Source of the DNA: Pedobacter montanisoli
GTDB taxonomy: Bacteria > Bacteroidota > Bacteroidia > Sphingobacteriales > Sphingobacteriaceae
NCBI RefSeq assembly: GCF_022809115.1
Contig: NZ_JALGBH010000001.1
Coordinates: 1,054,001 to 1,118,000 of the forward strand
Length of the DNA: 64,000 nucleotides
Reading direction: 5' to 3'
Below, piece by piece: positions 24,426 through 32,871 of the stretch (its first letter is position 1; the number at the start of each line of letters is the position of its first letter). The notes under the pieces are model-generated. The model did not search any database, was not told the origin of the DNA, and was given only the letters and a program-made list of their open reading frames with translations. Position numbers and translations under genes: made by a program.

Positions 24426-25718
24426 TTAGTCGAACTTAAAGCGTTGGAACCATCTGTCGTTTAACATAAAGCCTAAACGGAAATTAATGTAGTTCTCTTT
24501 AACCAATCCATTGGTTAATGAACCTCTTTTTCCTATTTCAGTACCAAAATTCATTTTGTAAAATGAAGAACGGCCATAAGAAGACGACAAAGGTAAACCT
24601 AAGCCCACTGTAATGGCCATTTGCTTAACATCGGTATTGTTGATTTGAACGTATGTTTTATCGTATGAAAATCCTAAGCGATAATCAACACGTTTAAAGT
24701 AGCCGTTGATTGCAGATACATCAGGTGTGAATTGTCCACCTACTGATACGCCATAAGTATCTGTAAGATTTTGATTGGTTCCGTCTAATCTGAAATCAGA
24801 CCATTTACCTATACGATAATCTGCTCCAAATAACCATTTGTTTTCTTTGTAAATACTGAAACCAATATTGTGTAAAAGAGGTAGTTTCATATTAGAACTA
24901 TTGTTTACCACATGATCTAATGTATCTAATGCACTTAACTCTTCGCCTACACTGTTTTTTAAATAAATGGTGTTAACAATGCTCGTTTTTGATTTTAAGC
25001 TGGATGGTGCCGAACCTGAATATCCAATAATTAATGAAGTTTTGTTGTTCAGTTTAAAGTCAAACTGTGCTCCATAACTATAAGTTAAGCCACCAATATT
25101 ATTTTTATGCTGAGATCTTGAATTGAATGATCCGGCATCAGCATTTTCTGTTGAAGTGCTTTGTATCAGGTTGCCAAATAAATATTCTGCATTAGCCCCA
25201 ATTCTAAAGTGATCTCCAAACTGAATACCATAACCTAAATATGCTTTAGACAAACCTCCTTCGCCAGCATAAATGTGATCAAATGATCTTCCGCCAATAT
25301 TTACTGTGTTTTTAAAGTTATAACCAAGTTCTGAATAGGGTAAAAGGCCAAAACTTAAAGAAGATTTAGAAGTTACCGGGAATGCCATGGCTACATGGCT
25401 TAATGTAGAATTGAAGCTGCGCTCTGATAAGCTATTGCTCTTAAGGGTAGTAATATCGCCACTTAGGCCAATATCTAATGTAGTTAAACCAATACCTGCG
25501 TAAGAAGCCGGATTTCCGGTATTAATATTACTGATGTAGCTACTTCTGAATACGCCCGCAGAAATACCGCCCATTGAACGCTGTTGTGGCAGAGTTGTGC
25601 CATTTAAATTTCCTACACCAAATTTTGAATAAGGAGATTGTACAGTGATTTGTGCCAAGGCATTAGAACCCATTAAAAGCAATAATGCAAGCTTGATGTA
25701 TTTTAGTTTATAACTCAT
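24426..25718 (-). CDS. Outer-membrane beta-barrel protein, conserved next to coaX/lptC
   Basis: The 430-residue protein has a signal peptide (YIKLALLLLMGSNALAQ) and a conserved N-terminal SPYSKFGVGNLNG segment. Many amphipathic strands follow and the protein ends in RFKFD, typical of a long-chain, FadL-like barrel of 12-14 strands. I do not know its substrate. It starts 2 bp after the coaX stop, so translation is coupled. The coaX-barrel-lptC order is, as I recall, repeated in Bacteroidota, which suggests a link with LPS or lipid transport. Confidence 0.8.
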   Translation of the reverse strand: MSYKLKYIKLALLLLMGSNALAQITVQSPYSKFGVGNLNGTTLPQQRSMGGISAGVFRSSYISNINTGNPASYAGIGLTTLDIGLSGDITTLKSNSLSERSFNSTLSHVAMAFPVTSKSSLSFGLLPYSELGYNFKNTVNIGGRSFDHIYAGEGGLSKAYLGYGIQFGDHFRIGANAEYLFGNLIQSTSTENADAGSFNSRSQHKNNIGGLTYSYGAQFDFKLNNKTSLIIGYSGSAPSSLKSKTSIVNTIYLKNSVGEELSALDTLDHVVNNSSNMKLPLLHNIGFSIYKENKWLFGADYRIGKWSDFRLDGTNQNLTDTYGVSVGGQFTPDVSAINGYFKRVDYRLGFSYDKTYVQINNTDVKQMAITVGLGLPLSSSYGRSSFYKMNFGTEIGKRGSLTNGLVKENYINFRLGFMLNDRWFQRFKFD

Positions 25719-25719
25719 T

Positions 25720-26457
25720 CTATAGTGTAATAACTTCGTTCAGTCCTTTAAGAACCCAATGGGGTTCTTGTATTATTTGGGGGGCAAATATGCTATTTTT
25801 TAACTGTTTAGTCAAAAAAACTGCATCACCACCGGTTAAAATTATCTTTAAATCAGGGTATTTATCATTATAATTGGTTATAAAACCAATAATCTCATTT
25901 ACAGCGCCTTGTAATACTCCGTTTCTTATCGCATTAATTGTGTTATTGCCTTCAGGTATCATATCATCGTTTCCGTTCCATGTTATTAAAGGTAAACGAC
26001 CGGTATAATGGTTTAAAGCCTTAAAACGCATATTGATCCCAAGACTAATGCTTCCTCCAAAGTATTCAGAGTCTTTGTTTAACAGGTCGTAAGTAATACA
26101 TGTCCCTGCATCAATCATCAGGCAATTTGTTTTTGGCAAGAGCTGACTCGCTGCAATAACCTTAGCCCATCTGTCGAGACCTAAGGTCTGTCCAGATTGA
26201 TAATAACTGTGAATATTGCCTTTAACAGAGGTGGTAAATTCTATATAATTTACTTTGTCCTGTAATAAATCAGCAACCTGAGTTATATCATTATTAACGC
26301 TTGAAACCGTAGCATTTGTTATTTCGTATTCTTTAATGAGTTGTAGCAATAACAAATCATCCAGTTGTTCTGATCTTTGATAAAAAACCATATTCTTTTT
26401 ATCAAAAACGGCAATTTTAGTATAAGAATTGCCTATGTCAATTACCAGATTATGCAT
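25720..26457 (-). CDS. coaX: Type III pantothenate kinase
   Basis: The 245-residue protein has the ASKHA fold motifs of CoaX: VIDIGNSYTKIAVF (phosphate loop), LGLDRWAKVIAA, MIDAGTCITYDLL and ILTGGDAVFL. It phosphorylates pantothenate, the first step of coenzyme A synthesis, and needs a monovalent cation in known cases. It leads the coaX-barrel-lptC operon, with a strong promoter 66 bp upstream. Confidence 0.93.
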   Translation of the reverse strand: MHNLVIDIGNSYTKIAVFDKKNMVFYQRSEQLDDLLLLQLIKEYEITNATVSSVNNDITQVADLLQDKVNYIEFTTSVKGNIHSYYQSGQTLGLDRWAKVIAASQLLPKTNCLMIDAGTCITYDLLNKDSEYFGGSISLGINMRFKALNHYTGRLPLITWNGNDDMIPEGNNTINAIRNGVLQGAVNEIIGFITNYNDKYPDLKIILTGGDAVFLTKQLKNSIFAPQIIQEPHWVLKGLNEVITL

Positions 26458-26522
26458 TAAGCATCTGTCTTATTAAATATTAAAAATCGAAATAATAAAG
26501 GCTAGAAACCTATTTTACTGCA

Positions 26523-26551
26523 CAAAGCTATTAATCTTTGCTTAGTTTCAA
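26523..26551 (-). promoter_or_regulatory. Promoter of the coaX operon
   Basis: On the minus strand TTG at 26551-26549 and TAGCTTTG at 26530-26523 are separated by 18 bp, a good -33/-7 pair. The leader before coaX would be about 60 nt. Confidence 0.65.
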
Positions 26552-26573
26552 GCTATCAATTTGTTAAAAAAGG

Positions 26574-27551
26574 TTAAACAAACAAAAAGTATTGGATGCA
26601 GATAATGAGTATAGCAAAGAGGCTTTCATAAATCCATCTTCTTTGTGCGCTAACGAAATAATAAGCAATGAGAACCGATCCTGTAGGTACACAAAGAATA
26701 AAATGACTGACAGTAACACCAGGTTTGGTATAAAAACTTATCAGGCTAACTAAAAACATGAAGAAGAGCATTTGAAAGGCTTTTCTTGTGCTGATAAAAC
26801 TTCTGAAAAAATTTTCTCTGAGCTGCAGAGCAGCCATAATGATGATGATACTTACTGGAATTAATACCAGATAATCTTTATAATTGATTTGGAGAGAAGT
26901 AGGGAACTTATTGGTTAATGGCTGCCATATGGCTAAAAATCTATTGAGGCTGTCATTTAAATAATAAAAAACTGCGATGAAAAAGAAAATGGTAAGAAAG
27001 CCAATGATTCCGGATAACCATTCGCGCCAATTAAAAGGTCTGTACAATAACAGGCTTAACCAAAGCATGGCAAACAACACAATGAAAGGAAAATAAATTA
27101 GGGTACCAATAGCGATGATCATACCTACATCGAACATCAATCCCATTGCACTTGGCATCTTAGCCAGCTTTAAAAACTTATCAATAACTAAGAGAACCAG
27201 AAAATTACAGATAAGTGGCGGACTTAATACTAGAAACTGCAAGAATAAGCTTGATCCTGTAATATATATCAATGCCGGTATATAGGTAGGTTTAGGCATT
27301 AACGCATGATTGTTAATGATTCTGTTGAACCATAATGCCTGTATAAATACAATTATTGCAGCAAGCATAATGTTTACCAAAGGAGAAAAACTGCTTTCCG
27401 GTAATTTTAAAAAGAACTGAGTGTAGGGTTCTAAAAAATCAAAAGTTAGGGTTTCTGGCAGATCTAAGAAAATAGCAATACGCATGAACAGCGTATAAAC
27501 TGCCAAAAACAATATATTAATAGGATTTAAATTTCTGAACTGATTAATCAT
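26574..27551 (-). CDS. Multi-pass membrane protein (possibly DUF6427)
   Basis: The 325-residue protein is almost entirely hydrophobic, with about 9-10 predicted membrane helices. It opens with NLNPINILFLAVYTLFMRI, which resembles the Bacteroidota DUF6427 family; that name is a memory-based guess. It shows no enzyme motif. A loop with the WREWLSG motif follows a LLLYRPFN segment. It lies 30 bp downstream of the glycosyltransferase gene and in the same direction as the LpxH-like gene. A role in polyprenyl- or glycolipid-related envelope assembly is possible but not shown. Confidence 0.65.
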   Translation of the reverse strand: MINQFRNLNPINILFLAVYTLFMRIAIFLDLPETLTFDFLEPYTQFFLKLPESSFSPLVNIMLAAIIVFIQALWFNRIINNHALMPKPTYIPALIYITGSSLFLQFLVLSPPLICNFLVLLVIDKFLKLAKMPSAMGLMFDVGMIIAIGTLIYFPFIVLFAMLWLSLLLYRPFNWREWLSGIIGFLTIFFFIAVFYYLNDSLNRFLAIWQPLTNKFPTSLQINYKDYLVLIPVSIIIIMAALQLRENFFRSFISTRKAFQMLFFMFLVSLISFYTKPGVTVSHFILCVPTGSVLIAYYFVSAQRRWIYESLFAILIICIQYFLFV

Positions 27552-27581
27552 GCCTGTTATACAAAGGCAAAGTAAATAAAT

Positions 27582-28568
27582 TTATCTGGCAAATGTATTT
27601 ACTGTGTGCTGAATTATCTGTGCAGTTTCATCCGGAAAATAGAATTGGTGATACTGAGGTTCTGTAACAAACTTTTGCAAAACCGGTAACCAATTGTGGT
27701 TACTACCCCATATTACAGGTATTCCGAGTTGTTTAAGTGCATACGCATTACATTGCTGCTCATACTGAAAACGCATAGGTGCAACTAATAATTTTTTACC
27801 TAGAAATAAAGCTTCAGAAGGGCCTTCAAAACCTCCGCCCGTAAATACGCCTTCACAACTTGCCATACTGAGGTTAAACTTTTCATTATTTACCGGTTCA
27901 ACTATTACATTGGCATCAGTATAAGAAGTTTTGGTGTGTTTTGAAAAAACCTGCCAGTTAACCTGTGGTATCTGCTTTAATAATTTAACTAGGTTTTTAT
28001 CATCTATGGCTGGCAGATAAACGGTATAATGACCCATATTTGAAGGCTTAAGATTTCTTATTTCACTTCTGATGACAGGAGTATAAATAAAATCGTCATA
28101 ACGCTCAAAATGAAAACCAATATGATGGGTAGTAGGCGCGTACCTACTTAAAATAATCTTTCCCCAGTCAATAGTTTTAGGTCTTGGAACCTTTCTGGAC
28201 TTAAATGCAGCCTGATGACTTAGTGAAACACTTTCAATTCCCTGTAATTTACAAGCCCATGCTGTTACAGGTTCAAAATCATTTATGATGAGATTGTAGT
28301 CTTTTAGAGGAATGGATTTCATGTCTTTTCTGAACTGGAAAAGATCCATGTTTTTCCATGTTTGATAATGGTTCACGCCACCTTTTTTCCCGAAAATAAA
28401 ACTAAAACCATGTAATTTGTACTTTACTTCCTGTGTTAGCTGTACATCGGCTTGTGTTCCTGAGATCAGAATATCTAATTCGCCATGTTGCTGTAATAGA
28501 GGAACAATTTCACGAGCTCTGCTAATGTGCCCATTTCCGGTGCCTTGTATGGCATAAAGTATCTTCAT
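27582..28568 (-). CDS. MurG-like glycosyltransferase family protein
   Basis: The 328-residue protein has a GT-B fold. The glycine-rich N-terminus AIQGTGNGHISRAREIVPLL resembles MurG and diacylglycerol glucosyltransferases. The C-terminal GGFEGPSEALFLGKKLLVAP is the donor-binding loop, with EALFLGK in place of the usual EA-x-x-x-G-P-P. The family (Glyco_trans_1_3 type) has uncertain substrates. The adjacent LpxH-like phosphoesterase and membrane protein suggest glycolipid synthesis. Gaps of 29-30 bp on both sides point to one operon. Confidence 0.78.
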   Translation of the reverse strand: MKILYAIQGTGNGHISRAREIVPLLQQHGELDILISGTQADVQLTQEVKYKLHGFSFIFGKKGGVNHYQTWKNMDLFQFRKDMKSIPLKDYNLIINDFEPVTAWACKLQGIESVSLSHQAAFKSRKVPRPKTIDWGKIILSRYAPTTHHIGFHFERYDDFIYTPVIRSEIRNLKPSNMGHYTVYLPAIDDKNLVKLLKQIPQVNWQVFSKHTKTSYTDANVIVEPVNNEKFNLSMASCEGVFTGGGFEGPSEALFLGKKLLVAPMRFQYEQQCNAYALKQLGIPVIWGSNHNWLPVLQKFVTEPQYHQFYFPDETAQIIQHTVNTFAR

Positions 28569-28597
28569 CGAGCCCTAATATCACAAAAAATATATAT

Positions 28598-29452
28598 CTA
28601 AGCAATTTCTAATTTAATCTTTTGAAGCAGCGTTTGCACATCTAACTTGCTTTGCAGATCCTCTCCATCTGAAAGTTGACCATATTCTACATCCTCTTCT
28701 TTTGTAAACTGTTTTGCATCGTATTTAAAAATACTCCAGGCTTGATCATTATACTCTAAAGCGGTTAGATTTTCAATCCAGTCGCCACTGTTGAGATAAA
28801 GCACTTCGCCACCATCTGTGTTGATCATCCGTTTTTCGGGTTGATGGATATGCCCGCAAACCACATAATGATAGCCACTATTAATGGCAAGGTCGGCCGC
28901 TGTTTGCTCAAAACTATTGATAAATTTTACCGCATCTTTAAATTTGGCCTTTATCTTTTTAGAGAAACTCATTTTTTCTTTTCCAAATAATTCCAAGCAC
29001 CAGTTTACCATGCTGTTGAGTAAGATTAAACTATCATAACCAATAGCACCTAATTTTGCAAGCCATTTAGAATGTTGCATGGTGATATCGAAAATGTCAC
29101 CATGAAAAAACCATGCTTTCTTACCGTCCAGCTCCAGAACAAGCTTATTCTGCAGGTAGAAAGATCCTAATTGCATATCGGCAAATTTCCTCAAAAGCTC
29201 ATCATGATTACCAGTTAAATAATATACCGGAACACCTTCTACCACAAATTTCATGAGTTTTCTTAAGACTTTCATGTGGGTTTCGGGCCAGTAACGTTTG
29301 CTGAATTGCCAGATATCAATAATATCCCCGTTTAAGATAATGGTTTGGGGTTGGATACTTTTTAAATATTTGAGGAGTTCTTTTGCCCTGCACCCATAAG
29401 TGCCTAAATGCACATCAGAAATGACTACGATTTCTACTTTACGTTTTTCCAT
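28598..29452 (-). CDS. UDP-2,3-diacylglucosamine diphosphatase-like metallophosphoesterase
   Basis: The 284-residue calcineurin-like phosphoesterase has the five metal motifs in order: ISDVHLGT, LNGDIIDIWQ, LTGNHDELL, WFFHGDIFD and VCGHIHQPE. The annotation in databases is often LpxH, which cleaves UDP-diacylglucosamine to lipid X in lipid A synthesis. This longer subgroup may have another phospho- or pyrophospho-lipid substrate, so I do not use the lpxH symbol. It lies before a glycosyltransferase in the same direction. A weak 7-bp hairpin (29481-29502) lies upstream. Confidence 0.8.
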   Translation of the reverse strand: MEKRKVEIVVISDVHLGTYGCRAKELLKYLKSIQPQTIILNGDIIDIWQFSKRYWPETHMKVLRKLMKFVVEGVPVYYLTGNHDELLRKFADMQLGSFYLQNKLVLELDGKKAWFFHGDIFDITMQHSKWLAKLGAIGYDSLILLNSMVNWCLELFGKEKMSFSKKIKAKFKDAVKFINSFEQTAADLAINSGYHYVVCGHIHQPEKRMINTDGGEVLYLNSGDWIENLTALEYNDQAWSIFKYDAKQFTKEEDVEYGQLSDGEDLQSKLDVQTLLQKIKLEIA

Positions 29453-29522
29453 AGAGATATATGTTTAAAAGCTTAAACTCCTTCTGTATTTAAACACAGA
29501 AGAGATTTACAACAACAAACCA

Positions 29523-29615
29523 TTAATCATCTTCCTCGCTAAGCGTAAGCTCAAATGGGCTAAAGTAAAACGCAACAATTACGATTACACAAATAATTAC
29601 AAATAACTCTGGCAT
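29523..29615 (-). CDS. Tiny membrane peptide, 30 residues (candidate)
   Basis: The ATG at 29615 opens a 30-codon frame ending at TAA (29523). It has a hydrophobic helix (LFVIICVIVIVAFYFSPF) and an acidic tail (ELTLSEEDD). The frame sits alone between the yfhO terminator and the LpxH-like gene. An 8-bp inverted repeat TGCAAAGT lies just upstream. I do not recognise the family. The plausible topology and the otherwise empty gap support it; a chance frame of this length cannot be excluded. Confidence 0.35.
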   Translation of the reverse strand: MPELFVIICVIVIVAFYFSPFELTLSEEDD

Positions 29616-29705
29616 TTAATCTTTTTTTTTGCAAAGTTGTACTTTGCAGATTAACAGACTGTTAAGTGTTTATTATGTTTTTGCTTGGTTAAAAGTCTAG
29701 GTAAC

Positions 29706-29737
29706 AAAAAAGGTTTGGGTATAACCCAAACCTTTTT
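29706..29737 (-). terminator. Terminator of yfhO
   Basis: The stem GGTTTGGGT pairs with ACCCAAACC, extended by A/T pairs, around TAT. On the minus strand it is followed by a run of T. It lies 20 bp past the yfhO stop. Confidence 0.85.
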
Positions 29738-29756
29738 ATAAAAATTATAATTCTTT

Positions 29757-32240
29757 TTATTTTTTCTTTTTGTTTTCTGTGTAGAGGGCCAAGCCTAAGA
29801 AACCTACCAGTAATACAGAGCCGGCAAGTGAAATTTTTTCGCCGGTATAATAAGAAACCGGTTCAAATTTGAATTCTACTTTATGGTTTCCGGCTTCTAA
29901 TTGGGCAGCTCTTAAAACATAGTCTGCTCTGAAATACGGCTTTTTAACTCCGTCAATGTACATATTCCAGCCTTTATCATAATATATCTCAGAGAAAACA
30001 GCAACTACATCTCTTGGTGCGCTGTAACTGTATTCAATATGATCAGGATGGTATTTTTCCATTTTAATAAAGGCACTTGGATCAGCACCTAAACGGGTAG
30101 TATCAATATATTTTTTGAAGCTTTGGTCAACAATGGCTTCGTTTTTAGGATCGAAACTGCTGATGGCTTTCATTTCCTCATCAGAATTTTTAACAAACTG
30201 AACGCTTTTTACAATCCAGGCATTACCCAATGCAGAACTGTTTCTAGACAGTTTATATGATCCGTTCTGTGGATCGCGAGTAATAAAGTATTTAGCATTT
30301 AACATGTCTAATACATCCTGATTAACGCTTTTTGTTAGTTGATTTTGTATCAGCTCGTCATATCTTTTCAGTTTCGCTGCATGATAGCCTCCAATAGTTT
30401 TGTGGAATGCTGTTGCGCTTGCATCGGAGAAAGTATTAATAGTTTGATCATAAACCCTGAAATTAGGGTCCTTATCTGCTATAATGAAATTATCTACATC
30501 TCTTTGCTGAAAATAATTATTCAACGCAGCTTTGCTTTCAAAGTTATTGTTGTTAAGATAGTTTCTGTCTACCTGCCACATATCAGCAAGAATAGCAAGA
30601 GCCAATAACCCGAAGGCCAATTGCATATTCATTTTTTTGTTGATAAAGGCCCAAACTAGTCCAAATGCTATGGCAATGAAAATTAAAGAACGGAAAGCGT
30701 CTGCTCTTGCAATAGCAATACGGTCTTGTACCAGCGCATCACCTATTTTATGTGCAAGGGTTGAGTTGTTTTGCAACATTTGGGTTAAGGCCTGGATAAT
30801 TTCATTGTGGTTACTTGTTTTAAAACTAAAGAATAAGGTGGGTACTAAAGCTACGATCAAAGCAAAACCGCCAGTAATAGCAGCAGACCATGTAAGCTTT
30901 TTCGTGAGTTCTTTAGCGCTTAATGTGCTGTTTTGTGCTTCTCTCAAAGCTAGAATGGCCAATACAGGAAACATTAAGCCTACAACCGCAAGAATAGATT
31001 CTACTGCCCTGAATTTATTATATAAAGGGAAATAATCAAAAAACAGATCGGAAACGAAAGGAAAGTTTTTGCCAAATGATAAAAGAATGAATAAAATTGA
31101 AGTGGCTACTATCCACCATTTTAAAGGGCTTTTAACAATGAATAAACCAAATACAAACAGGAAGCAAATAATAGCACCAAAATAATATCCCCCCTGAGTT
31201 CCTGGCTTTTCGCCCCAATATTGCTGCATGTTTAATCCTTGTGCAAGTTGCTGGATAGCTTGTACAGTCTGATTGGGATCTCCACCGGTAACTTCGGCAA
31301 TAGATTTATACATATGGCTTTCAGGTTTAACCAGCTCATCGATACTTGTTGCACCGCCATATAAATGCGGTATTAAGAATGTAAAACTTTCTCCAACACC
31401 CTGACTCCAGTTATAAGCATATTCTTTGCTCATACCTTTGTTCTTTTCAGAATTCATGCTGGTAAGATTAGACTTACCTCTATTGGTTTCAGCCGCATAT
31501 TCTGAAGTAGTCCAAAGTAAGCTGGCGTTAATCATAACAGCTAAAATAACAGCTCCGGCCAGATAAGCTACAGATTTTCCAAAAGCGGGTAATTGTTTGT
31601 TTTTATAGGCATTATATACTTCAACAATGATTAAGATTAAAACACACAAGAACAAATAATAGGTCATTTGTACGTGATTAGCCCTGAGTTCTAAGGCCAG
31701 AAACAAGGCTGTTAAACTTGCACCCAGTAAATAACGCCCCCTTAGGGTCATAAATATACCAGCCAGTATAGGTGCAAAAAAGCCAATAGCTAAAGCTTTA
31801 TTGCTGTGCCCAGCGGCAATTAAAACAAAATTGTATGTGGTAAATGCAAAAGCAATGGCTCCTGCGGCAGCCAGCCAGGGGTTTACCTTTAAGGTAATGA
31901 ATAAAAAATATGCACCAACAAGTAACAATAATACAGTTCCTACAGGATTAGGTAAGGCTTTAGTAATTAACGCTATGCCATAGGTTGCCCCATTATAAGC
32001 ATATTGTACCCAGATCTGATAAGTGGGCATACCGCCAAACATCTGGTTAGTCCAAAGAGGGCCTTTGCCTTCTTTTCCCTTGTACTCCATGATTTCTTTC
32101 TGCATTGCTTTAGATTGCAATACATCGTTTTGTATAGGTGCTTTGCCTTGTAGCACCGGACTGAAATAAATAAAGCAGATAACTACAAATGCAGCAATAA
32201 TGGCTAAATGAATGCCATTTTTATTAAACCAATTATTCAT
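29757..32240 (-). CDS. YfhO family multi-pass membrane protein
   Basis: The 827-residue protein belongs to the YfhO/GT-C-like family. It has about 12 membrane helices in the first 550 residues and a final one near the C-terminus. A large periplasmic domain between them contains RVYDQTINTFSDASATAFHK and the motif PRDVVAVFSEIYYDKGW. The N-terminal loop after helix 1 carries the pair of acidic residues expected in GT-C lipid-linked glycosyltransferases (Asp and Glu near APIQNDVLQSKAMQKEI). Family members decorate cell-wall polymers in Firmicutes; the substrate here is unknown. A -7 box lies upstream and a terminator downstream, so it is monocistronic. Confidence 0.85.
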   Translation of the reverse strand: MNNWFNKNGIHLAIIAAFVVICFIYFSPVLQGKAPIQNDVLQSKAMQKEIMEYKGKEGKGPLWTNQMFGGMPTYQIWVQYAYNGATYGIALITKALPNPVGTVLLLLVGAYFLFITLKVNPWLAAAGAIAFAFTTYNFVLIAAGHSNKALAIGFFAPILAGIFMTLRGRYLLGASLTALFLALELRANHVQMTYYLFLCVLILIIVEVYNAYKNKQLPAFGKSVAYLAGAVILAVMINASLLWTTSEYAAETNRGKSNLTSMNSEKNKGMSKEYAYNWSQGVGESFTFLIPHLYGGATSIDELVKPESHMYKSIAEVTGGDPNQTVQAIQQLAQGLNMQQYWGEKPGTQGGYYFGAIICFLFVFGLFIVKSPLKWWIVATSILFILLSFGKNFPFVSDLFFDYFPLYNKFRAVESILAVVGLMFPVLAILALREAQNSTLSAKELTKKLTWSAAITGGFALIVALVPTLFFSFKTSNHNEIIQALTQMLQNNSTLAHKIGDALVQDRIAIARADAFRSLIFIAIAFGLVWAFINKKMNMQLAFGLLALAILADMWQVDRNYLNNNNFESKAALNNYFQQRDVDNFIIADKDPNFRVYDQTINTFSDASATAFHKTIGGYHAAKLKRYDELIQNQLTKSVNQDVLDMLNAKYFITRDPQNGSYKLSRNSSALGNAWIVKSVQFVKNSDEEMKAISSFDPKNEAIVDQSFKKYIDTTRLGADPSAFIKMEKYHPDHIEYSYSAPRDVVAVFSEIYYDKGWNMYIDGVKKPYFRADYVLRAAQLEAGNHKVEFKFEPVSYYTGEKISLAGSVLLVGFLGLALYTENKKKK

Positions 32241-32268
32241 TAAAGGTATATTAAAATTAAACTCAGCC

Positions 32269-32276
32269 CAAAAATA
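32269..32276 (-). promoter_or_regulatory. -7 box of yfhO
   Basis: TATTTTTG on the minus strand lies 29 bp before the yfhO ATG. Confidence 0.55.
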
Positions 32277-32389
32277 GAAATTTGAACGAGATTAAAAAGT
32301 AAACTCAACGCTTTAATATAAAAATTGATGCTCCCGAATGGTAAAACTGTTATGCTTAAAAAAGAAAATTAAAAATGGAGAAAAGAAAA

Positions 32390-32641
32390 CTATTTAACAT
32401 CCTCATACTCTACAAATTCACCTAATTTGTCTGAGTTACCTTTTTTCTTTTTTTGAGGAACAAAGTCTATCGAAATTGAGCCCTCAGGTCTTCTTGGTTT
32501 TTGGTAGCTATTTCCTGTGCTGGGATTTTGCATATTGCTAAACGCATTTCTGATTACTGCTGGAAAAATTAAACGCACTAAAACCCTGATTACCCATAAG
32601 ATAATAATCGCAACTATAAGAAAAATTAACATGTACTTCAT
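32390..32641 (-). CDS. DUF4834 family small membrane protein
   Basis: The 83-residue protein has one N-terminal membrane helix (MLIFLIVAIIILWVIRVLV) and a basic, Pro/Lys-rich cytosolic tail that ends FVEYEDVK. It matches the Bacteroidota DUF4834 family of unknown function, often located near yfhO. A -7 box lies 18 bp upstream. The gap of 149 bp to yfhO contains that gene's own promoter, so the two are separate units. Confidence 0.78.
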   Translation of the reverse strand: MKYMLIFLIVAIIILWVIRVLVRLIFPAVIRNAFSNMQNPSTGNSYQKPRRPEGSISIDFVPQKKKKGNSDKLGEFVEYEDVK

Positions 32642-32658
32642 TTAAATAACGATTGTTA

Positions 32659-32666
32659 CAAATATA
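32659..32666 (-). promoter_or_regulatory. -7 box of the DUF4834 gene
   Basis: TATATTTG on the minus strand matches TAnnTTTG; predicted leader about 13 nt. Confidence 0.55.
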
Positions 32667-32806
32667 GACGGATAATTTAATTTTTTGTTACCATTAAAAG
32701 GTTTCATTGCATTATAATTACAAAGTAGAGGATTGAATGCAGAACATAATTGCACAAAAAAAATACACTTTTTCTTGTGTAGGTTTAAGATAAAAATCTT
32801 AAATTT

Positions 32807-32829
32807 ATACTTCCGAGGCAAGGAAGTAT
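32807..32829. repeat. Inverted repeat between TonB gene terminator and DUF4834
   Basis: ATACTTCC and GGAAGTAT are perfect 8-bp arms around GAGGCAA. It lies in a 230-bp gap that otherwise holds only the DUF4834 promoter and the TonB-gene terminator. A regulator site or a small hairpin are both possible. Confidence 0.4.
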
Positions 32830-32832
32830 TTT

Positions 32833-32869
32833 GTAAAAAAGCCGGTGTATTTTACACCGGCTTTTTTAC
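32833..32869 (-). terminator. Terminator of the blaI-M56-TonB operon
   Basis: A perfect 17-bp stem GTAAAAAAGCCGGTGTA with its complement around TTT. It lies 3 bp after the TonB-gene stop on the minus strand. Confidence 0.9.
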
Positions 32870-32871
32870 TT

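Noticed and set aside
29630..29648. TGCAAAGT inverted repeat as a promoter of the 30-residue peptide
   Set aside because: It contains no exact TAnnTTTG box, only a near match; not listed as a promoter.
30637..31035. 132-codon frame antisense inside yfhO
   Set aside because: It is a shadow of a conserved membrane-protein gene; composition unlike a protein.
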